A stretch of DNA of 64,000 bases from Companilactobacillus bobalius (GCF_009764355.1 NZ_LNUA01000008.1:1-64000); one strand, 5' to 3'; shown: positions 1 to 11,392, counted from the stretch's first letter. The notes: generated by a model not told the origin, from the sequence alone. Numbers and translations are program-made.

Positions 1-204
1 CCCGTTATTATTTAAGCATAGTCAAATAACAAAGAGGTGACCGGATGAACAAACAATCCTTTTAGAATTAATCCTTTTTTAAATATACTTATTGAAAACA
101 TAAAATGAATAGAAATAAACCCCTTAAAACTTATATACAAAATTAAAACCCTTATAAACTCAAGTAATATATCTTCCCCCCCTAAAAGATATATCTCAAG
201 ATAA
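1..204 (+). repeat. C-rich hairpin / mini-ORF repeat, unit 1
   Basis: This intergenic unit starts with a block (1-47) that recurs almost unchanged at 2995-3039. The block ends in a good ribosome binding site (GAGGTGA) in front of an ATG at 45, which opens only a 6-codon ORF (MNKQSF, stop at 63-65). The rest is AT-rich with CCCCTTA-type motifs near 119 and 150. It ends in a hairpin, ATATATCTT / AAGATATAT, whose loop is a run of seven C (about 167-196). The unit is not a normal gene. It may be the 5' part of a small RNA that ends at the 439-467 terminator. The repeat is certain; the function is inferred. Confidence 0.6.
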
Positions 205-467
205 AAATTTGAAAGAAGTGACCGGATGAAATTGGAAGCTGAGAGCTGTATTAATTAGATGATGAATTTTAGATTACTCACTTAACAAATAGAATAATCC
301 CCTTATATATTAATTAAACCCTATTTTTTTAAAAGTTTAATCCCCTTATAAACACAAATGAAAAACTTTATTTATCTCCCCCCTTAAGATAAAAAGTTGA
401 AAATAAGATATTTATCCTACATATAAATATCGTAAATAAAAAGTCTGCTATATTGGCAGACTTTTTT
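205..467 (+). repeat. C-rich hairpin / mini-ORF repeat, unit 2
   Basis: Second unit with the same plan and different sequence: AAGTGACCGG before an ATG at 226 (10-codon ORF MKLEAESCIN, stop 256-258), then CCCCTTATA and CCCCTTATAAAC motifs, then a hairpin TTTATCT / AGATAAA with a loop of six C (about 378-400). The AGTGACCGGATGAA start block matches unit 1. The peptide differs, so the translation start is kept and the peptide is not. Units 1 and 2 share the terminator at 439-467. Confidence 0.55.
439..467 (+). terminator. Rho-independent terminator of the repeat units
   Basis: AAGTCTGC / GCAGACTT stem followed by a T run. It closes a plus-strand transcript made of the two upstream repeat units, which supports their being transcribed. 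Confidence 0.75.
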
Positions 468-490
468 GATGTTCTTAAAATTTGTTTTTG

Positions 491-681
491 GAGGTGGGGA
501 TGTGCTTAGATTGCCGTCCTCCGCAACAATAAAATTTGGCTGGAACGCCATGGGTCGACTTGAAGCTAATTATTTCACACTTCGTGCAAAATAATGGATC
601 TTCAAGCTCGACCTTTCCCTAAGCAATAAATTGCTAAGGGAATCTCATGGCTGAGCCAATTTTATTGTTGCTCCGGACTAA
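491..681 (+). repeat. Structured intergenic repeat, family A copy 1
   Basis: About 190 bp. Outer arms CAACAATAAAATTTGGCT (524-541) and AGCCAATTTTATTGTTG (654-670) pair over their whole length with one bulged base. They enclose two inner hairpins: ATTATTTCACAC/GTGCAAAATAAT around TTC, and CCCTTAGCAAT/TTGCTAAGGG. The single-stranded joints (ATTGCCGTC, GGAACGC, GGCTCGGCTTGAAGC-like, CTCCGGACT) match the other copies, whereas the arms do not match in sequence but still pair. It lies downstream of the TetM-like gene, and no ORF here is convincing. Confidence 0.75.
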
Positions 682-847
682 ATCCTACTTTGTTAATTAG
701 TTATTAATTGGATTATGTAGAGTTAGAAAATCTCAAATAGCGTGGTTGATAGTATTTAATTACAGCTAAATTAGATAAGAATTATAAGACAGAACTACTA
801 TTTTAAAAATTTAGAAAAAAGGTAACCAATAGATCCGTTTATTAATC

Positions 848-933
848 TGGAGTAAAAGTTGAAAATGCGGTCTCCAAGCCATGCCTACAGCGTTCCACTA
901 GTATTTTCAACTTTTGTGGAAGATGGAATTTTT
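848..933 (-). repeat. Structured intergenic repeat, family A copy 2 (short form)
   Basis: Reverse-strand copy that keeps the outer arms (AAAAGTTGAAAAT / GCATTTTCAACTTTT) and the joint GGAACGCTGTAGGCATGGCTT, but lacks both inner hairpins. It looks like an internal deletion of the full element. It sits just after the 3' end of the TetM-like gene and could serve as its transcript end, but there is no T run. Confidence 0.65.
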
Positions 934-978
934 AATCAAACTTTCAAAAGAACCATTAGATCGGTTGTGAAGAATAAT

Positions 979-2859
979 TTATTCATCCTTTTCCAAGTTT
1001 GCTAAAGGATAGGTATAGGGTAGGTGAGCGGTTTGTGGTACTTGATCCCAAGCGACTGGATAACCTGCTCCGTGAGCACAAAAGACTGAATCGGGTGTGT
1101 TTTCCAAATCGGAGACTGGTTGATATTGTGCTTCTTTTATAATTTCATCAGCATTGTGACAAGGGCGGTAACCGAGTACGATACACTCTAATTGTCCCTG
1201 ACCATGTGTGTATGCTCGAACTTGTTTGCTATAACCTTGCATTTGGGATACTGGAGCAATTCCTGTTAAAACATTGGTTTGATTGTTGGTTACTTCTGGA
1301 GTGTCAAAGGTTCCGTTCATTTTTTGTATGTCATTCATGGCACGACCGACTTGATCTTGTTCGACTTCTAGTCGAAATTGATACCATGGTTCTAATAACT
1401 GACAGCCGTCATACTGTTTGAGCATCATCAATCCTTGTCGGACAGCTCTCCAAGTTGCTTCACGGAAATCGCCACCAACGGAATGGACATTGCTAGCACG
1501 GCCACTGATGAGGGTAATTTTCATATCGGTAATTGGGGCACCAATTAAAACGCCGAGATGTTCTTTGGCTCCTAGGTTGGATAAAACTTGATGTTGCCAA
1601 TTACGTCCTAAAGTATCGAGGTTACATTGTGAATCGAAAGTTAAACCACTGCCAGGTTTAGCTGGCTCCATTAATAGATGGACTTCGGCATAATGACGAA
1701 GCGGCTCAAAGTGGCCGATACCTTCAACTTTTTTGGTAATGGTTTCTCTGTAAAGGATACTGCCTTCACTAAATGCGACGTTTAAATTAAATCTTTGTAA
1801 AAGTAATTGTTGAAGCACTTCTAATTGGACTTCACCCATTATTTGTACACGGATTTCCTCTAGTTGGTTAGACCAAGTGACATGCAATTGTGGATCTTCA
1901 TCTTCTAGTTGTCTTAAAGCAGTTAGACAAGTATGTAAATCGTTGTCTTTAGGATCGACGGTATAGGTTAAGACAGGTTGAATTGTAGGATCACTAGCAT
2001 TTTTTTCTTTGTCCAAACCTTGACCAGGATAAGTATTTGTTAAACCAGTCACTGCACAAATTTCACCGGCAGGAACTTCTTGTTGTAATTCAAACTTGGC
2101 TCCGTTGTAGATGCGGACTTGATTAGATTTTTGATCTTCAAACAAAATATCTTTGTTATGTAAAACTCCGCCGGTCACTTTGATCCAAGTTAAACGTTCA
2201 TCATTTTCATCATGTGAGATTTTAAAGACCTTGGCTCCAAAATCAGTATCATATTTAGCCTCAGTAGTCCAGGTTTCAAAGCCTTGAAGAAGTTCATCAA
2301 TTCCGGAAATCTTCAAAGCCGATCCGAAGTAACAAGGAAAAATTTGACGTTTTTGAATCATTTGACGAATAGTATCGTCTGATAGTTCGTTAGAAAAGGC
2401 AATGCAACCGGGAGAAAGCTTGTTTTGTAAGTCTTCAAGTACTTGAGCTTGATCAACTCCGGCAGCATCAATTTTATTAATAAAAATAAAGGTTGGGATA
2501 TGGTAGTTTTGCAACAAGTTCCAAAGTGTTTTGGTGTAGCCTTGGACGCCGTCTGTAGCGGAAACTACCAAAATAGCATAATCTAAAACACTCAAAACTT
2601 GTTCAGTTTGGGATGCAAAGTCGACGTGTCCGGGAGTATCCAAGAGGGTCAACTTCAAATTTTCGTATTGTAAATTGGCTTGATGGGAGAAGATAGTGAT
2701 GCCGCGTTTCTTTTCTAAGTCGTCGGAATCCAAAAAAGCATCGCCGTTGTCAACACGACCTAATTTACGTAATTGGCCAGTCTTATAAAGTAAAGCCTCG
2801 GAAAGGGTAGTCTTGCCGGCATCAACGTGTGCCACGATTCCAGTTACGATATGTTTCAT
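979..2859 (-). CDS. TetM/OtrA-like ribosomal-protection-type translational GTPase
   Basis: The 626-residue protein has the EF-G-like layout of the Tet ribosomal protection proteins (TetM is about 639 residues). It shows a P loop AHVDAGKTT (about 10-18), RGITI switch (about 52-56), DTPGHVDF (74-81) and NKID (128-131), followed by EF-G-like domains II to V. Family members bind the ribosome and release tetracycline. Many lactobacilli have chromosomal homologues of unproven resistance, so resistance here is not established. It has its own promoter and the start ATG sits behind GAGAGGAGATTTATCAT. It is flanked by direct repeats (1-47 and 2995-3039). A general translation-rescue GTPase is the main alternative. 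Confidence 0.82.
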   Translation of the reverse strand: MKHIVTGIVAHVDAGKTTLSEALLYKTGQLRKLGRVDNGDAFLDSDDLEKKRGITIFSHQANLQYENLKLTLLDTPGHVDFASQTEQVLSVLDYAILVVSATDGVQGYTKTLWNLLQNYHIPTFIFINKIDAAGVDQAQVLEDLQNKLSPGCIAFSNELSDDTIRQMIQKRQIFPCYFGSALKISGIDELLQGFETWTTEAKYDTDFGAKVFKISHDENDERLTWIKVTGGVLHNKDILFEDQKSNQVRIYNGAKFELQQEVPAGEICAVTGLTNTYPGQGLDKEKNASDPTIQPVLTYTVDPKDNDLHTCLTALRQLEDEDPQLHVTWSNQLEEIRVQIMGEVQLEVLQQLLLQRFNLNVAFSEGSILYRETITKKVEGIGHFEPLRHYAEVHLLMEPAKPGSGLTFDSQCNLDTLGRNWQHQVLSNLGAKEHLGVLIGAPITDMKITLISGRASNVHSVGGDFREATWRAVRQGLMMLKQYDGCQLLEPWYQFRLEVEQDQVGRAMNDIQKMNGTFDTPEVTNNQTNVLTGIAPVSQMQGYSKQVRAYTHGQGQLECIVLGYRPCHNADEIIKEAQYQPVSDLENTPDSVFCAHGAGYPVAWDQVPQTAHLPYTYPLANLEKDE

Positions 2860-2887
2860 ATGATAAATCTCCTCTCAAAAAGAACTT

Positions 2888-2916
2888 ATTATATATTTTA
2901 CTATCACTTTTGTCTA
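2888..2916 (-). promoter_or_regulatory. Promoter of the TetM-like gene
   Basis: Reading the minus strand: TAGACA, a spacer of 17, then TATAAT, about 30 bases before the start codon. No long leader peptide or attenuator of the tet(M) kind fits between promoter and start. Confidence 0.6.
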
Positions 2917-2994
2917 AAAAAGACGGTTCGTCAAATTTTCTTCACAATTACTTATCATTTATTTCGTAATTTACTAATCATATATTCATAAATT

Positions 2995-3215
2995 CCCGTT
3001 ATTATTTAAGCATAGTCAAAAGCAAAGAGGTGATCGATGATTATAAAAACTTCTCCACGAAATACTAAATTACTTAAATGAAAAATTAAACTATAAAATA
3101 AATAATCTTTTTAAACTCTAATCTCCCCTAAAAATAGATATATCTCCTCCCCAAAGATATAGAATTTTACAAACTTAAACAGAAAGAAGAAATTGTTATG
3201 AAAAAGACAAATACA
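2995..3215 (+). repeat. C-rich hairpin / mini-ORF repeat, unit 3
   Basis: Third unit. Its first 45 bases repeat positions 1-47, including the GAGGTGATCG site and the ATG at 3037, which here opens a 14-codon ORF (MIIKTSPRNTKLLK, stop 3079-3081). It continues with TCTCCCCTAAA and a hairpin ATATCT / AGATAT around CCTCCCCAA (about 3141-3163). A further weak ORF starts at 3199 (MKKTNTKRAR...). The unit ends at the 3216-3246 terminator, so it has the same promoter-side block, C-rich loop and terminator order as units 1 and 2. Confidence 0.6.
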
Positions 3216-3246
3216 AAAAGAGCTCGCCTTATGGCAAGCTCTTTTC
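3216..3246. terminator. Terminator between repeat unit 3 and opp
   Basis: AAAGAGCTCGCC / GGCAAGCTCTTTT with a four-base loop. The stem is flanked by A and T runs, so it can end both the plus-strand repeat transcript and the minus-strand opp operon. Confidence 0.75.
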
Positions 3247-3295
3247 TTTGTGTAAATAACATGAATTGGATTTGTAGGATCTGATTTGTCAGATG

Positions 3296-4228
3296 TTATT
3301 TATTACTTTTGAAACTAGCAGCTTTTTCATCGTTGCAGTATAAGAAGTGTCCGGGAAGTACTTCTTGTAGTCTTTGATCGTCTTCAAATGGACGTTTGTG
3401 ATCGAAATCGATTCTAGTTCTCTTAGTTTCAATTTCAGGATCAGGAACGGGGATAGCTGAAAGCAAACTCTGTGTATAAGGATGAAGTGGATTGTTGTAA
3501 ATTTCATCTGAGTTAGCTAATTCAACGATCTTACCACGATACATAACGGCGATACGGTCGGAAATGTATTTAACCATTGAAAGATCATGGGCGATGAATA
3601 GGTAAGTTAAACCTTGTTTCTTTTGAATATCTTGCATCAAGTTAACAACTTGAGCTTGGATAGACACATCAAGGGCTGAAATGGGTTCATCAGCGATGAT
3701 GAATTGAGGGTCAACAGCTAAGGCTCTAGCAATACCGATACGTTGTCTTTGTCCACCAGAGAATTCGTAAGGGTAACGAGTCATATGTTCAGGGTTCAAG
3801 TTAACCATGTCGAGTAATTCACGGACACGTTTGTCACGTTCGTCGTCATTTTTAACTAAGTGGTGAACATCAAGTCCTTCAGCGATGATATCTTTAACTT
3901 TCATTCTAGGATTCAATGAAGCATAAGGATCTTGGAAAATCATCTGCATTTCACGACGGAATTCCTTCATCTTAGAACCATGACTCTTAATTTTACTAAT
4001 GTCTTGGCCATTGAAATAAATATGACCATCAGTTGGATTATAAAGTCTGATGATACTACGACCAGTAGTACTCTTACCAGAACCAGATTCACCAACTAAA
4101 CCGAAGGTTTCACCTTTATAAATGTCAAAGGAAACATCATCAACGGCCTTAACCATGTTAGGTTTACCAATGTTAAAATACTGTTTTAAATTTTTTACGG
4201 ATACAATTACTTGTCTTTCGTCAGCCAT
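3296..4228 (-). CDS. oppF: Oligopeptide ABC transporter ATP-binding protein OppF
   Basis: One of the two ATPases of the Opp peptide importer. It has Walker A GESGSGKST (about 46-54), signature SGGQRQR (about 158-164) and Walker B IIADEP followed by ISALDVSIQAQ (about 177-190), and ends with the C-terminal extension typical of OppD/OppF. At 310 residues it is the normal length. Its ATG overlaps the oppD stop as TAATG, so the two are translationally coupled. It is the last gene of the operon and is followed by the 3216-3246 terminator. Confidence 0.93.
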   Translation of the reverse strand: MADERQVIVSVKNLKQYFNIGKPNMVKAVDDVSFDIYKGETFGLVGESGSGKSTTGRSIIRLYNPTDGHIYFNGQDISKIKSHGSKMKEFRREMQMIFQDPYASLNPRMKVKDIIAEGLDVHHLVKNDDERDKRVRELLDMVNLNPEHMTRYPYEFSGGQRQRIGIARALAVDPQFIIADEPISALDVSIQAQVVNLMQDIQKKQGLTYLFIAHDLSMVKYISDRIAVMYRGKIVELANSDEIYNNPLHPYTQSLLSAIPVPDPEIETKRTRIDFDHKRPFEDDQRLQEVLPGHFLYCNDEKAASFKSNK

Positions 4229-5274
4229 TATTTCACATTGCCTCCTAACTTCTTAAATTTTTCAAAACGATTAAGGATACTTGCTGGTGGTGTTACCTTT
4301 GGAGCATTTGGATGAAGTAGCCATGTTGCGGCGTAATGGTGCTTAGAAACTTTGAAGAATGGTGGTTGTTGCTCTTCATCAATTTCCATAGCGTAAGCAT
4401 TACGAGGTGCAAAGGCGTCACCCTTTGGTGGGTTCAAAAGGTTTGGTGGTGTACCAGGAATAGAGTTCAAACGATCTGATTCGTTGGTATCTAGTGTTGG
4501 CATTGAATCTAGTAGACCCCAAGTATAAGGATGTTGAGGGTTGTAGAAGATGTCGTTGACTGAACCAAATTCAACCAAACGTCCGGCATACATAACTGCT
4601 ACACGATCAGCGATACCAGCCACAACACCTAAGTCATGGGTGATAAAGATGATTGAAGTACCAATCTTTTGTTGTAATTCTTTTAATAAATCAATGATTT
4701 GAGCTTGAACAGTAACGTCAAGGGCTGTTGTTGGTTCATCGGCGATTAGAATTTCTGGGTAATCAACGATGGCAATAGCGATAACGATACGTTGTCTTTG
4801 ACCACCTGAAAATTGGTGAGGGTAGTCATTCATTCTAGCTTTAGGATTAGGAATACCTACTAAACGTAGAACTTCTTCAGCACGCTTGAGAGCGTCTTTC
4901 TTAGAAACGTTATTGTGAATCAATAATGGTTCCGCAACTTGCTTACCGATTGTCATAGTGGGGTCAAGCGATGTCATAGGGTCTTGGAAGATCATGGAAA
5001 TCTTATTTCCACGAAGTTTATCCATTTCCTTATCAGTTTTTTGTAAGAGATCGTCTCCATGATAGAGCACTTCTCCCTTTGAGATTGTTCCGTTCTTAGC
5101 TAGTAATTGTAGAATTGAACGAACTGTGATGGACTTACCAGAACCAGATTCACCAACGATTGCTAAGGTTTCACCGGCGTTTAAATGGAAGCTAACACCA
5201 CGGATAGCATGAACGACACCATTATAGGTATCGAAATCAACATGCAAATCTTTTACTTCTAAAATTTTATCCAT
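4228..5274 (-). CDS. oppD: Oligopeptide ABC transporter ATP-binding protein OppD
   Basis: The 348-residue partner ATPase of OppF. It has Walker A GESGSGKS (about 40-47), signature SGGQRQR (about 155-161), Walker B ILIADEP followed by TTALDVTVQAQ, then the Opp/Dpp C-terminal domain (GTPPNLLNPPKGDAFAPRN). It drives peptide import through OppB/OppC in the cell membrane. It follows oppC after 16 bases with a clear AAGGAGAA site and overlaps oppF. Confidence 0.93.
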   Translation of the reverse strand: MDKILEVKDLHVDFDTYNGVVHAIRGVSFHLNAGETLAIVGESGSGKSITVRSILQLLAKNGTISKGEVLYHGDDLLQKTDKEMDKLRGNKISMIFQDPMTSLDPTMTIGKQVAEPLLIHNNVSKKDALKRAEEVLRLVGIPNPKARMNDYPHQFSGGQRQRIVIAIAIVDYPEILIADEPTTALDVTVQAQIIDLLKELQQKIGTSIIFITHDLGVVAGIADRVAVMYAGRLVEFGSVNDIFYNPQHPYTWGLLDSMPTLDTNESDRLNSIPGTPPNLLNPPKGDAFAPRNAYAMEIDEEQQPPFFKVSKHHYAATWLLHPNAPKVTPPASILNRFEKFKKLGGNVK

Positions 5275-5290
5275 TGTGATTTCTCCTTAG

Positions 5291-6316
5291 TTAGTTTTCT
5301 GATGATTGTGGGTCAAAGGCATCACGTAGACCATCACCTAGAAGGTTTGTGGCAATCATGATAACACTCAAGATAATAGCTGGAGCCCACATTTGATATG
5401 GTAAGAATCTAAAGGCTTTTTGACCATCTGATAGAAGGGTACCTAATGAAGCGTTTGGAGCAGGAATACCAATACCAATGAAACTTAGGAAAGCTTCGAA
5501 GAAGATGGCATTTGGAATAGTGAACATTGTTTGAATAATAATTGTTGATGAAAGATTAGGAATTAGATGCTTTGTAGCAATCTTCATTGAAGGTTCGCCT
5601 AAAGTTCTAGCAGCTAAAATATATTCTTGTTCTTTCAATTGGAAGGTTTGCGCCCGGACCAGACGAGCCATCGTGACCCATCCAGTAATGGCAATCGCAA
5701 TAACGATTGATGTCAAACCTGGTTTTAGGATGATCATCATTAAGATAACAACAATCAAGTTAGGAATAGATGAAACAATTTCAACGATACGTTGCATGAA
5801 TGTATCAGTTTTGCCACCTTTCCAACCAGAAACGATACCGTAAGGTACACCGATTAGAAGGTCAACTAGAGTAGCAAGTACAGCAACGACTAATGAAAGT
5901 CTTGTACCATAGATAATTCTTGATAGAAGGTCACGTCCAAGGTAATCAGTACCTAGAATGTAGAAGGTACCTTTAGGAGCATCAGCTTGTTTATAAGCAT
6001 CAACCATGTGTCCACCCATATTTTGATAACCATTCATACCAGGGATATTTAGGTTACCCAACTTAGGAGGCAAGTTAGACATTGTAACTTGTTGTGCATT
6101 TGGATTATGTGGGGCAATGATTGGAGCCAAGATTGAAATAACGACGATGATTGAGATCAGCGCTAAACAAACAACGGCTACTTTATCTTTGAACAAACGA
6201 CGACGAACATCCTGCATGTATGTAAGTGAAGGAGTACCAATTTTTTCTTGGTCTTTATTATTTTCGTCGTGAATTAATCTGAATTTTTCCTTAGGAATTT
6301 GAGGAATCTGTTCCAT
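5291..6316 (-). CDS. oppC: Oligopeptide ABC transporter permease OppC
   Basis: The 341-residue inner-membrane permease has an N-terminal cytoplasmic segment, a first membrane helix at about 48-68, an extracellular loop that is typical of OppC, and the binding-protein-dependent transport domain from about 130. The EAA loop reads ILAARTLGEPSMKIATKHLIPN and contacts the ATPases. Its ATG overlaps the oppB stop (TAATG). Confidence 0.92.
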   Translation of the reverse strand: MEQIPQIPKEKFRLIHDENNKDQEKIGTPSLTYMQDVRRRLFKDKVAVVCLALISIIVVISILAPIIAPHNPNAQQVTMSNLPPKLGNLNIPGMNGYQNMGGHMVDAYKQADAPKGTFYILGTDYLGRDLLSRIIYGTRLSLVVAVLATLVDLLIGVPYGIVSGWKGGKTDTFMQRIVEIVSSIPNLIVVILMMIILKPGLTSIVIAIAITGWVTMARLVRAQTFQLKEQEYILAARTLGEPSMKIATKHLIPNLSSTIIIQTMFTIPNAIFFEAFLSFIGIGIPAPNASLGTLLSDGQKAFRFLPYQMWAPAIILSVIMIATNLLGDGLRDAFDPQSSEN

Positions 6317-7248
6317 TATTCTTTACCTCCGTTTCCTAGTCTGATTCTTGGATCGATGAGACCGTAAAGGATATCAACGATTAAGTAAACTATGATTAAC
6401 AAGAATGAATAGAAGATTGTAAGCCCCATGATTGTAGGGTAGTCATTTGTAGTAATTGATTTAACGAATTGTTCACCGATACCAGGAATTGAGAAGATAT
6501 TCTCAACAACCATGGAACCAGTCATAACTGAAACGGCCATAGGTCCAATAATAGTAACAACTGGGATCAATGAGTTACGAAGCGCATGCTTAGCAACAAC
6601 ACCCCAACTTGAATTACCTTTTGACTTAGCCAATTCAATGTAATCACTACTCATAACATCCACCATTTCGGTTCTCATAAATCGAGCAACAGTACCTAAT
6701 GGTAAGGCCGATAGAGCAAGTGTTGGTAGGATACTTGATTGGAAGTTATCCCAAAGAGCAACTGGGTAGATCTTCCATTTGTAGGCTAGGTAGAACTGAA
6801 GTAAAACAGCTAAAACGAAAGATGGAATTGATAGACCAAGGATTGAAATGAATGTTGCAAGTGTATCAACCCATGTGTTTTTACGAATAGCAGCGAGGGC
6901 ACCTAGAAGGATACCACCGATAGTACCAACGACCATAGCTTGAGCACCAATTTGCATTGATGGAGCAAGTCTTTGGCCGATTAATGCTGTAACAGGTTCG
7001 TTATTGAATTGGAAAGAAGTACCAAGATTACCTTGTAATAATCCCCCAATGTAACGAATATATTGAACAAATACTGATTGATCCAATCCATATTGGGCTT
7101 TAACGATCTTCAGTTGCTCCGCAGACATACGGTTTTGGTTGGAAAACGGAGTACCAGGAAGCATCTTCATCATGAAGAAAGTTATCGTCGCAATAATGAA
7201 AAGGGTCAAGAATAAATAAAGAATTCTTTTGAGAATATATTTAGCCAT
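6316..7248 (-). CDS. oppB: Oligopeptide ABC transporter permease OppB
   Basis: The 310-residue permease has a first membrane helix at 8-28, six helices in all, and the EAA loop ELAKSKGNSSWGVVAKHALRN at about 203-223. It forms the peptide channel with OppC. It follows oppA by 22 bases in the order oppA-B-C-D-F. Confidence 0.92.
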   Translation of the reverse strand: MAKYILKRILYLFLTLFIIATITFFMMKMLPGTPFSNQNRMSAEQLKIVKAQYGLDQSVFVQYIRYIGGLLQGNLGTSFQFNNEPVTALIGQRLAPSMQIGAQAMVVGTIGGILLGALAAIRKNTWVDTLATFISILGLSIPSFVLAVLLQFYLAYKWKIYPVALWDNFQSSILPTLALSALPLGTVARFMRTEMVDVMSSDYIELAKSKGNSSWGVVAKHALRNSLIPVVTIIGPMAVSVMTGSMVVENIFSIPGIGEQFVKSITTNDYPTIMGLTIFYSFLLIIVYLIVDILYGLIDPRIRLGNGGKE

Positions 7249-7270
7249 TATTTAATCTCCCTCAACATAA

Positions 7271-8905
<1,635 letters not shown>

Positions 8906-8972
8906 TGTTTGACCTCCCCAAAATTATTATTCTTAGAATGTACTAATGAACATTAAAAACAAATCGCCCTTA

Positions 8973-9028
8973 ATTAGAAAAATTCTAATGTTTTATAAAA
9001 TAATAATACATTATGTATAAAAATGCAA
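8973..9028 (-). promoter_or_regulatory. Probable opp promoter with palindromic operator
   Basis: On the minus strand, TTGCAT - 17 bases - TATTAT (9000-9028) makes a plausible promoter. Just downstream, in the expected start region, lies the palindrome ATTAGAA-TTT-TTCTAAT (8973-8989). Its placement fits an operator, but I cannot name the regulator, and it does not match the CodY box well. Confidence 0.4.
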
Positions 9029-9044
9029 AAAAAAATAGAGCCAT

Positions 9045-10340
<1,296 letters not shown>

Positions 10341-10430
10341 AAATCCTCCTGGTGGCACTATTTACCCCAGGGATAATAATGCCTTTTTATTATTTGTGTG
10401 AAATGATATCTGTTCTTAAGCGCATGATTT
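10341..10430 (-). promoter_or_regulatory. Leader of hflX with mini-ORF and hairpin
   Basis: The leader can encode an 11-residue peptide (MRLRTDIISHK, 10425 down to 10390). Next comes a stem GGCATTATT / AATAGTGCC (with one G-T pair, loop ATCCCTGGGGTA) that ends directly beside the AGGAGG of hflX. Ribosome-dependent attenuation is known for the Listeria HflX homologue. The mini-ORF here has only a poorly spaced ribosome site and the stem lacks a T run, so control is a suggestion. Confidence 0.25.
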
Positions 10431-10584
10431 CAATACATCCTTTCAATAAACTGTCTAAATAATAACATGTAAGTCCATTTCACGCTATATAATAGGTAGA
10501 AAACGATTACTTAATTAAAATATGAATTAGAAATTGACTACTTAGAGTATAATTACAAATATATTTGTATAGGGGAGATTAATT

Positions 10585-10869
10585 ATGAACGATAAGACTG
10601 AGGAATTAATGAAGTTAGTTGATGCAGCTGCTCAGGAAGATGTTGTTAAGGCGGACGAAGATCTTTATGCTGCAATGGTTAAAGCTTATAAAGATTTGAG
10701 TGAGGACAAGAATATTGTAAGTGTCAGTGGCAAGTTGAGTAGTCAAGTTAATCGTTATTTATTAACACATCAATACAAAGCACCTAAGTCAGTTGTTGAA
10801 TTGGGACAAAAGTTACAAAAACCTATCGCTGATCGTTGGGGTCATGTTAATCCAACTAATTTGGGTTAG
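10585..10869 (+). CDS. Small helical protein, possibly bacteriocin-immunity-like
   Basis: The 94-residue, charged, soluble protein has no signal or membrane segment and is predicted mainly helical. The start is good (GGGGAGATTAATTATG). The C-terminal part (KAPKSVVELGQKLQKPIADRWG) recalls small four-helix immunity proteins of the enterocin A type. I see no bacteriocin gene nearby, so this is only a resemblance. It is a single-gene unit between hflX and a family A repeat. Confidence 0.7.
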   Translation: MNDKTEELMKLVDAAAQEDVVKADEDLYAAMVKAYKDLSEDKNIVSVSGKLSSQVNRYLLTHQYKAPKSVVELGQKLQKPIADRWGHVNPTNLG

Positions 10870-10878
10870 TGGTTTTGA

Positions 10879-11075
10879 AGTGGGATGTGCTTAAAATTGC
10901 CGTCTTCCGCAAAAGTTGAAAATGCTGGTGGAACGCTGTGGGCTCGGCTTGAAGCTAATTATTTTACACTTCGTGCAAAATAATGGATCTCCAAGTCCGG
11001 CCTCATTGTAAGTGGCAGAGCCACTAACAATGATTTCACAGCTGACCGCATTTTCAACTTTTGCTCCAGACTGGT
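10879..11075 (+). repeat. Structured intergenic repeat, family A copy 3
   Basis: This is the clearest full copy. Outer arms AAAAGTTGAAAATGC (10911-10925) / GCATTTTCAACTTTTG enclose hairpin 1 (ATTATTTTACAC-TTC-GTGCAAAATAAT) and hairpin 2 (ATTGTAAGTGGC-AGA-GCCACTAACAAT). The joints ATTGCCGTCTTCCGC, TGGAACGCTGTGGGCTCGG, CTCCAAGTCCGGCC and GCTCCAGACT are those shared with copies 1, 4 and 5. No credible ORF. Confidence 0.8.
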
Positions 11076-11223
11076 AAACTGCGCTATTCATTATTTTGTT
11101 CTTAACTAAATATTTGAAATAAAAATAACAGTACCTGTTTAGAATAAGCGCATGTCTTGCGTTTCTAAATGGATACTGTTTTTAATTTCTGAATTATTTG
11201 AAATAAGTAATAAAAGATACTAT

Positions 11224-11392
11224 CTAGTCGGGAGCGACAGCTTTGTGGATGCTCAATGCTGAGATTTTTCTTAACGATTTATCGTTTAGAAAAAGGCTGG
11301 ACTTGGAGACAATTGTGATTTTCAATTGGCTTCAAGCCATGCCCAGCATGTTCCAGCATCCACAAAGCCGAGTGGACGACGGAATTTTACAC
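11224..11392 (-). repeat. Structured intergenic repeat, family A copy 4
   Basis: Reverse-strand copy, in inverted orientation to copy 3 about 150 bases away. Its outer arms are GGCTTTGTGGATGCT / AGCATCCACAAAGC, unrelated in sequence to the arms of copy 3 but equally well paired. Inner hairpins CAATTG/CAATTG and TTTTTCTAAACGAT/TCGTTAAGAAAAA also differ from copy 3 yet pair. The joints (CCGTCGTCC, TGGAAC, GGGCATGGCTTGAAGC, CTCCAAGTCCAGCC) are conserved. Confidence 0.75.

Noticed and set aside
1..470. CRISPR or phage-like direct repeats
   Set aside because: Only three units with unequal spacing and no spacer-like unique blocks of fixed length.
979..2859. Acquired tetracycline resistance on a mobile element
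   Set aside because: No transposase, integrase, conjugation gene or tet(M)-type leader is present. The direct repeats alone do not prove mobility.
10891..11091. 66-codon minus-strand ORF
   Set aside because: It lies wholly inside the family A structured repeat and has no ribosome site; the base pairing of the arms explains the sequence better than coding does.
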